From positions 1,212,001 to 1,276,000 of the forward strand of contig CM061243.1 in NCBI GenBank assembly GCA_030848705.1: a DNA stretch of 64,000 nt, in the 5' to 3' direction. Each line of letters opens with the position of its first letter. The first letter of the stretch is position 1. The stretch comes from Heracleum sosnowskyi (Eukaryota; Streptophyta; Magnoliopsida; Apiales; Apiaceae). Under the pieces are notes generated by a model that saw nothing but the letters and a program-made list of their open reading frames with translations, was not told the DNA's origin and did no database searches. A program made the translations under genes and the position numbers. Shown piece after piece: positions 57,000 to 64,000 of the stretch.

Positions 57000-59900
57000 T
57001 GACTCCAAGCAAACTTCTCATTTTCTCAAACTTGGATGCAGACAAAGCTTTAGTTAATATATCAGCACGATGTTCACTTGTATTGACATGGTAAATCACG
57101 ATTAACCCCTGTTCAATACAATCTCGAATGAAATGATATCGCACGTCAATGTGTTTGCTTCTTCCATGAAAAACTTAATTCTTTGCTAGGTCGATAGCAG
57201 GCCTATTATCAATGTACAAAACAAGTGGACCTGGTTTAATCTCAGTAATCTGACTAAGAACTCTTTAAAGCCATATGCATTGACAAGCTGCAGTTGTAGC
57301 CGCCATAAATTCAGCTTCGCACGATAAGAGAGCAACACATCGCTGCTTCTGTGAAACCCAAGAAATTAAACTCTCATCAAGATAAAAAGCCATACCACTT
57401 GTACTTTTCCTATCCTCGACACTACTAGCCAGATCCCTGTCAGAAAAATCGGACAAGATATAATTGCCACGTCCATTTGTATATGTCAGGCCATAATGCA
57501 GAGTACCTTTCACATATCGACATATTCTCTTTATATCATTTAAATGCAGCACTGTGGGTCTCTTCATATAGCGACTAACTATTCCCACCACATATGCTAT
57601 GTCAGCACGAGTATAAACTAAGTAGCGTAATCCTCCAACTAAGTTCTTGTAATAAGTCGAGTTAACTGGTTCACTAGTTGTGTCTGCATCGATCTGCAAC
57701 TTAAATTCCATAGGATATTTCACAACATTACAATCACTCATACCTACCTTTTGGAGCACCTTTTTAGCATACGTTGTTTGTTTGATCTCGATGAAACCCT
57801 TCCCTTGGTCGACCTCCAAACCCAAATAATACGATTATTTTCCAAGGTCAGTCATGTCAAATTCTCTACTCATCTCCCCCTTGAATTTGATAATGTGTGA
57901 AAGACTGGTGTCAGTGATTATTAAATCATCAACGTAAACCCCAACGATCAGTGACTCAATGCCTTCTCTTCGAGTGTACACATCATGCTCATAAGGGCAT
58001 TTTACAAAGCTTAAATTTAATAAGCACTTGTTCAGCTGAGAATACCATGCCCTGGGCGCTTGACGTAAGCCGTATAAAGCCTTCAATAGTTTGTAACCTT
58101 TATGTTCTTGCCCTTTCCTCACGTAGCCCTTAGGTTGGGACACACAGACTTCTTCTAGAAGAACACCATTTAAAAAGGCAAACTTAACATCAAGATGATG
58201 TACCTCCCATTCATTCTTAGCTGCAAGAGCCAATAACAATCGAACCGTTTCCAACCTGGTCACAGGAGCAAAGACCTCGTCATAATCGATGCCATGTTTC
58301 TGCACGTATCCCTTCGCCACCAGGCGAGCTTTATGTTTTATCACCTCGCCATTTGTGTCCTTTTTCAGCTTGAACACCCATTTGAGATCAATAGCCTTTT
58401 GCCCCTTTGGTAAATCGGTTAGTTGTCATGTGTTGTTTTTCTTAATAGTGGCAATTTATGTATTCATTTCCACTCTCCAAGCTTCGTCATTGACAGCTTG
58501 TTCAAAGTTAACTGGTTCATCAACACCTGACAGTAGTAATTCATCCTCGAGCTCCACAGTTTCAGTGGTGGTGTAAATATCTGAAAGACGTCTGAAACGC
58601 GTTGGCTCACTTTCAGTGATGGACATACTAGAGTTGGTACCTTCTGCAGTTGCAGATGTTGGTGATGAAGACACATGCGTGATTGGTGTCAATGGAGACA
58701 CCGCACTGTCGAGCTCAGAACTTTCTTGTGTGTCTGGTGTATAAGCTTCTAATGTGAACTGGCCTGCTACTTGTGCACCTCTGACTTGTGCACCTCTGTC
58801 ATCTGATTTATCCCAAGCCCATCCTTTTGTTTCGTTGAAGGTGACATCCCTGCATATGTGTATACGCCCTGAATCTGGGTCATACAACCGGTAAGCCTTG
58901 GTTCCCGGTTCCCGTCCAAAATGAACTAGCAATTTACTCCGGTCATCAATCTTGTGTGTAAAGACAACTGGTACCTTCATATAATAGATGCAACCAAAGA
59001 CTTTCAAATAATCGACAGATGGCTTGTGACCAAACCATGCCTGATATGAAGTGATATTTGAGAGTGCTCGAGTGGGTAGTTTGTTCAAGATGTAAACTGC
59101 ATGTCTGACAGCCTCTCCCCAGAACTTTGCAGGTACCTCCCTTTCTTTCAATAGGCTTCGAGCCATGGCAACCACTGTTTGATTACGGCGCTCTATGACA
59201 CCATTTTGTTGTGGTGTGTAGGGTGCGGTGTAATGCCTCAATATGCATGCTCTTCACACAATGATTCAAAAGCTTTGGAGCAAAATTCTCCTCCACGATC
59301 TATGCGAAACACCTGAATATTCTGTTTTGTTGCATTTTCGACTAACAATTTAAACTTCTTAAAACAAGTCAGTGCCTCATCTTTAGTTTTAAGCATATAA
59401 ACCCACATCATACGAGTATAATCATCAACTAGTAACATAAAATAATGATTACCAGCTGGAGTAGGAGGTGAAATAGGCCCACAAAGATCCCCGTGTATTA
59501 ATTCTAATGCATGCTTAGCAGTAAAATTTGAGTGAGTAGGAAAAGGCTTACGAGATTGCTTTGACATAAGGCACCCACTGCAAATTTCTCTTGGTTGATT
59601 GATCAGAGGAAAACCACACACCATTTGATTTTTCGACATCAGCTGCATTGCTTTGAAGTTGACATGTCCAAGACGTAAATGCCACAACCATACTTTTTCT
59701 TCACACTTTTTCAATAAACAAACTTCTTTAGTTTCTTCGATGTGAATTTTGTAGAGGTGATTAGCAAAACGTCTCACGTGCATAAGGAGTCTCCCACAAC
59801 TATCATAAACCCACAAGCTCTCCCCATTAAGCACCACTCGATTCCCTTCTTCAGAAAGTTGGCCTAAGATTATAATGTTACTTCGCAGCGTAGGAATATA

Positions 59901-61800
59901 GTATACTCCATGTAGCACTCTAGTCTAGCCATTTTTGCAAGCAATCCTGATTGAACCTTTGCCCTCAATTTTGACCAAGGAACCATCACCAAATTTTACC
60001 TGTCCTTTCATCGACTTGTCCAAATTCTCAAATTTTTCACAACGCCCGGTCATGTGGTTGCTAGCCCCATTGTCTAGATACCAAATTTTCTCATTTGTTG
60101 CCTTTGTGTTCGAGTCTGCACCTTCAGACAAGAGTATCACACCATCTGCACTCTCCTCATACATAGCCATTAAAAGTGCAGGTTCATCATCATTTGTCTG
60201 TGTTAGGTTGGCTTCTCCTCATTGTAGTTTGTCCTTATTTGGTTTTCTACATTCAGCCGCAAAGTGTCCATAGACTCCACAATTAAAACATTTTATTTTG
60301 CCACTGTCGACTCTGCCACGACCACCTTGATTATCTCTTTCCCGATAGTCGTTTCCAACTTGTGGTCCTCCTCGATTCGACCTTTTTAGCCATTCTTCGC
60401 GTGTAAGCAAGAGTTTCCCACTGTTATTCTCACGTTTTGACCATTCCTCCTCAGTCAACAAGAGTTGTTGTCCTTCTTTGTTATCTCCTTGACCAGGTAT
60501 TCGTTCCTCGTGAGCCTTTAGAGAACCGATTACCTCTTCAACTGACATTGTCTCTAGATTTCCAAATTGCTCAATGGTTGAGGCAATTTGTAAAAATTTG
60601 GTTGGAACTGCCCTTAGCAACTTCTTCACAACATAATCTTCTCCAATTGTCTCCCCAAGTGCCCTGATGTTTGCGACCAGACCATTTAATTTCATGCAGA
60701 AATCATCTAATTGCTTCGAATCCTTCATGTTTAAGGACTCAAACTTAGCTTTAAGGGTTTGAGCCTTTGCTTTTTAAACCTTCTCAGCACCCAAAGATAC
60801 CGTTTTAATCGCCTCCCATGCATCTTTAGCAGTTTTTCGTTCTGCGAGTGTCAACGGTAGGTCTTCTGAAATACCTTGATAAATCATGGCCAAAGCTCGT
60901 TTATCCATCTTGTCTTCCACGTTGGCCTTTGGATCTTTAGGCTCTACTACTTGTTGGGTTTTAGTTTCTATCTATGAGATTAAAAGCCCAATTGGATTAC
61001 CCTTGTTTTGGCCCACAAGGAGATAAAAAATAAGGGAACCCTATATATAATTATAGGAGGATTATAATAAAAAAAGAGAGAAGAAAATTAGACACAAGAG
61101 AGATTTAGGGTGAAAAATTCGCAGGAATTTTTCTGCTTGCACAAGCTGCCTTGTATTTGCGATTCCCGGAGTTCTACCGGTCGGATCGTCCTGAATTTTG
61201 GACAGAAACTTCCTTACACCGATATCTAAATTCTGAACGGTGGAGATCGGATTCTGAGGTTCAAAGGTCAGTTTATTAAGGGGCTTAACAGAGCTGTTTG
61301 CACCACGGTGAGGGTAAACCTCCCCGCGGGTTTTTCTCATTGTTGTCTTATTTTGATTTCATACTTTTGACGGCTTATTCCAAGAGTGTGAAGGTGTTTG
61401 TATTCCTCTAGTTTTGTCTAGAGAAGACTTGGTGTATTCCCATATAATTTGTGATAGTGAATTGTTTGGGTGGACTACGGTCCCGTGGTTTTTTACTCCT
61501 TACCTTTGAGGGGGTTTTTCCACGTATAACTTTTGGTGTCTTGTTTTTCGTTTTATTGTTTTACTTGTTTGTTTCATCGAAGGTTCATACAAGTAGGGAT
61601 AAGTATTGTCCAACGAAGTTAATTCCGCACTTAGTTGTTACCGTTGTGGTCACTTTTTCCCATCACTGCTTCCCACACGCCGTGCACCTATATGAAGACT
61701 CACATTTTCATAGCCCAAGCAGTGTAGTTAGTCTTTGTTAACATTGGAAAACTCAGGCCGATTTGCCCGTCTTTAATTTTACTCGACTCCGCCATCTTGC
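57000..61800 (-). pseudogene. gag-pol of the older Copia element, broken
   Basis: Minus-strand order: gag start near 61795; gag body resuming after the nested LTR at 60950; CCHC knuckle CFNCGVYGHFAAEC (~60280); protease WYLDNGASNHMTG (~60080); integrase HHCC WLWHLRLGHVNFKAM (~59680), IHGDLCGPISPPTPAG (~59490) and RIDRGGEF (~59300); RT DVKFAFLNGVLLEEVCVSQP (~58190) and VGVYVDDLIIT (~57940); RNase H SCEAEFMAATTAACQCIWL (~57290). Breaks: stops near 60774, 60219, 59925, 58440, 57835 and 57265, and a frame change near 59240. Not functional. Confidence 0.92.
60952..61662 (+). mobile_element. Solo LTR of another Copia family, antisense within gag
   Basis: The plus strand begins TGTTGGGTTTTAGTTTC at 60952 and ends near CTTTTTCCCA at 61662, and contains TATA (CCCTATATATAATT near 61039) and an LTR-like block (CCGTGGTTTTTTACTCC ... 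GGGGGTTTTTCCACGTAT near 61482-61530). It interrupts the host gag between codons equivalent to VWEAV and VEPKDP. Host flanks CTACT (left) and TCACT (right) agree in part with a 5 bp duplication. No coding region is attached, so recombination between its LTRs has probably removed the interior. Confidence 0.72.
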
Positions 61801-61847
61801 TTGTCAACAGGATACTAACCAGGTAAAAGAAAAGCTCTGATACCAGA

Positions 61848-62116
61848 TGTTGAAACTAAACTGATATTCTAGGAAACAAGCTGATAGTTTTCTGAATAAA
61901 AATACAACTGGGATTAAATCAAACGGGAAAGAATACAAGACTTATTAAAGAAACTAGCTAACAACTGAAACCCCTGCCAAACCAGGAGAATGACCTGGAT
62001 TGGTTTTCTACTAAAATGCAACTACATCAGACCAAGTCTAATACTGCAACGTTCACGTTGGTTTATTCAAATACAAAATAAAACAAAACAAAACATGTTT
62101 AGATAAAAACCCAACA
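61848..62116 (-). repeat. 5' LTR of the older Copia element
   Basis: 269 bp, followed on the plus strand by the CATTA duplication. Confidence 0.93.
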
Positions 62117-62121
62117 CATTA

Positions 62122-63308
62122 GAGAAGTTACTAGGTAATAGGCATCCATGATAGAAAAATAAGCAAAAATCTAGCGGGAACCGGATATTAATTGAGAAAT
62201 AATACAAAATTAAGTTTGGTGGTGGCCTACAATCTATATGGAGTCGCGACCTCTAATTTTAAAATTTGTGAATCTATATTGGACGTTTTTTTATTTGTTT
62301 TCAGAGACTTTAGCATTTCTCTTTTTTATTTTATATTGAGATAAGTCGCTTACGATTTTATTTCCTTCGATTAATAGAAAAAGATACACTTTGTTACATA
62401 TTTTTTTATTTTATTTATATGTTTACAATGACATGTTTTACCCAATAAATTTACAACTTAGAAATATTGTACAAATTTTACCGATAAATTTAGGTGACAA
62501 ATGGTATATTTGCGAGAAATATAAGCTGAATTTTTCGACTTTTGTTTAAAAAAAATCCATTAAAAGACCCTATTTCCATTACTAATTACGAATATAACAT
62601 GTGTCACTTGATTTTAGTTTCACACTAACATTTCTCTTTATATTTCCTCCCATACAAAATTTCAGTTCTTTCGCATGTGCTGGAGTTTCTTATTAACACT
62701 TGTAAGTTGTAACCATGATTATCAATTGAAGATGTATTACACTAAAAGGACCGGAAACAAAACAACTAATTACTTAGTTTATTTATTTGTTTTTCAACCT
62801 GGTTACATGATGAGTTGGGGGTTTGTCCCGATTGAATCTCTTTCAAAGTATTAATAAAATCTGCTCTATTTTTTGGCAAAAAAAAAAAGAAATAGAGTAT
62901 ATCTTACTTTAAAATCAGAAAATAATAAAGCTTGAGCAACATATCTGGCAAAGCCCTAATCAAAATTCTGATATGGACAAAGCCAGTCTAGTTTACAAGT
63001 ACAAACAAACCATTCCAATAAGCCTGATGACAAATTAAGGTAAAAGAATATTTAGGAGATAAAAACACTGAAAAAATGCCGTGTCAGCAAAGAAACCTAC
63101 TGTACTTGACATTTTATACAGCATATGCCAAGCTGCAAACCAGATTAATAGTGTGGAAAGCCTCGTGTAAACAAACTAACTAAATCATAGGAGAGAAGTT
63201 GCGGTGCAAAGGACAGCAAAACTCGAACCCACTTCAATGTTGGACACCAAAACTAGCTGCATTTTTAAATGTATAAGTACATACTGGTTCTGTCAAACTT
63301 TGGAGGTT
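62122..63308. other. AT-rich intergenic sequence and 3' flank of the last gene
   Basis: No gene or element is recognised. The part next to 63309 should be the 3' UTR of the minus-strand gene. Confidence 0.4.
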
Positions 63309-63794
63309 CTATTGAGGTTCTTGGACGGCACTAGCAATCCAGTTCGAGGCAGCTGTTTGGGCATCTGCATCCGTAGACGAAGAAAGGGAGAGTGGAGTAA
63401 TTGCAACCTGTTACAGAATATGAAGTCAGCACTAAATATGTTATGAACTTCTAACCAACTAATTAATAGGATTGTTTATATATCTGAAACTGGTTACAAC
63501 TTACAACCTAATCAGTACCTACTCTTAATGTTATCATACATCTTTCAAATCCAGTAGTACAAAACATAATCAAATCATTACCAACTATTTAAAAATCATA
63601 TGGGACCTGATCGTAACATCAGAAACAGTTCTACTGTTCTAAGCTGCGGCAAGAAAAATTCTGCATCTAATCAAATACTCCTACATTATTTTACTCTGTG
63701 AACCATATAAAAAAGTTCATCTACTTACATATCCATTTTCAAGCGCTCTGAAATCTAACTCCTCACTTGCATCATCAAGATCCTTGTCCACAAG
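63309..63794 (-). CDS. Probable SurE-like 5'/3'-nucleotidase, last two exons (5' part outside window)
   Basis: SurE-family phosphatases dephosphorylate nucleoside monophosphates. Two minus-strand exons join in phase: 63794-63729 (LVDKDLDDASEELDFRALEN then GY) and 63407-63309 (VAITPLSLSSSTDADAQTAA, then SNWIASAVQEPQ and TAG). The pattern DxxALE-x-GY-(V/I)-x-(I/V)TPLSLS followed by an AAS-x-WI tail is that of plant SurE C-termini. Splice sites are GT-AG. The catalytic N-terminal Asp-Asp motif lies beyond the window, so the assignment rests on the C-terminal ~54 residues only. Bases 63795-64000 are intron. Confidence 0.62.
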
Positions 63795-64000
63795 CTGCAA
63801 TTACAAACAAGAGTCTTCAATTGTAAACAGCAACTTATTCAGTACTTTAGACTGAAGTATTATTTTGAGGAAAGTATTGAACATAATGATTTTTCTTAAA
63901 TATTCTATTATAATATATTAGTTTTGCATACAAAGCACATGCAATTACTAGAGTTACCACCCATCATTAGTCCATTAGTAAGATAAAGTAATTGCTAACT

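Larger units (their letters stand above)
56708..62116 (-). mobile_element. Older Copia (Tork/Tnt1-like) retrotransposon with a nested solo LTR
   Basis: LTRs at 56708-56965 (258 bp) and 61848-62116 (269 bp) have TG...CA ends and differ at ~9-10 positions plus an ~11 bp length change (~3.5-4%). A perfect 5 bp duplication CATTA flanks it (56703-56707, 62117-62121). The primer-binding site TGGTATCAGAGC (61845-61834) and polypurine AAGAGGGAGCA are in place. Gag and pol are broken. Insert-free, it is the same lineage as the young element at 45-49.6 kb. Confidence 0.95.

Overview
The window is plant nuclear DNA, most likely from a eudicot: AT-rich intergenic sequence, many short introns, plant-only gene families (IQD and IQM calmodulin-binding proteins, an EPF-like peptide, SGS3), and dense Copia, gypsy-like, hAT, Mutator and Stowaway elements. 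Nothing in the sequence fixes the species.

Layout of the genes. 338-1687 (+): 3' exons of coatomer subunit zeta. 6113-7209 (-): secreted EPF-like cysteine-rich peptide. 9233-9849 (-): small hydrophilic protein built from two related repeats. 12646-15136 (+): complete IQM-type calmodulin-binding protein, followed in the same orientation by a complete IQ67-domain (IQD) protein at 16353-18223. 26889-42745 (-): complete 26-exon RNA cytidine acetyltransferase (NAT10/Kre33 type), about 1021 residues. 63309-63794 (-): last two exons of a probable SurE-like nucleotidase that continues past the window. These genes have unrelated housekeeping, signalling or calmodulin roles; I see no operon-like or cluster logic beyond the IQM-IQD pair.

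Layout of mobile DNA. 2289-5560 holds a degenerate gypsy-like LTR remnant studded with a palindromic word. 9.8-11.4 kb and 15.7-16.1 kb hold MITEs, one nested in another. An SGS3 (RNA-silencing factor) pseudogene at 19.5-25.8 kb is split by a decayed 5.3 kb Copia element. 43.4-62.1 kb is an accessory block: captured fragments of DDB1 and of the IQD gene, a young Copia element with LTRs that read as identical and one in-frame stop, a probable solo LTR, an internally deleted hAT element, a 69 bp tandem duplication, a second IQD fragment, a tRNA-promoter-bearing repeat, a Stowaway element and an older Copia element that carries a solo LTR of another family in antisense.

I do not see a new defence or biosynthetic system. 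The most notable points are the reshuffled IQD and DDB1 fragments around the young Copia element, the SGS3 pseudogene broken by a retrotransposon, two apparent GC-AG introns, and the GGACGCGTCC-rich retroelement. Exon coordinates were worked out by hand from splice signals and conserved protein alignment in memory, so single-base errors are possible.
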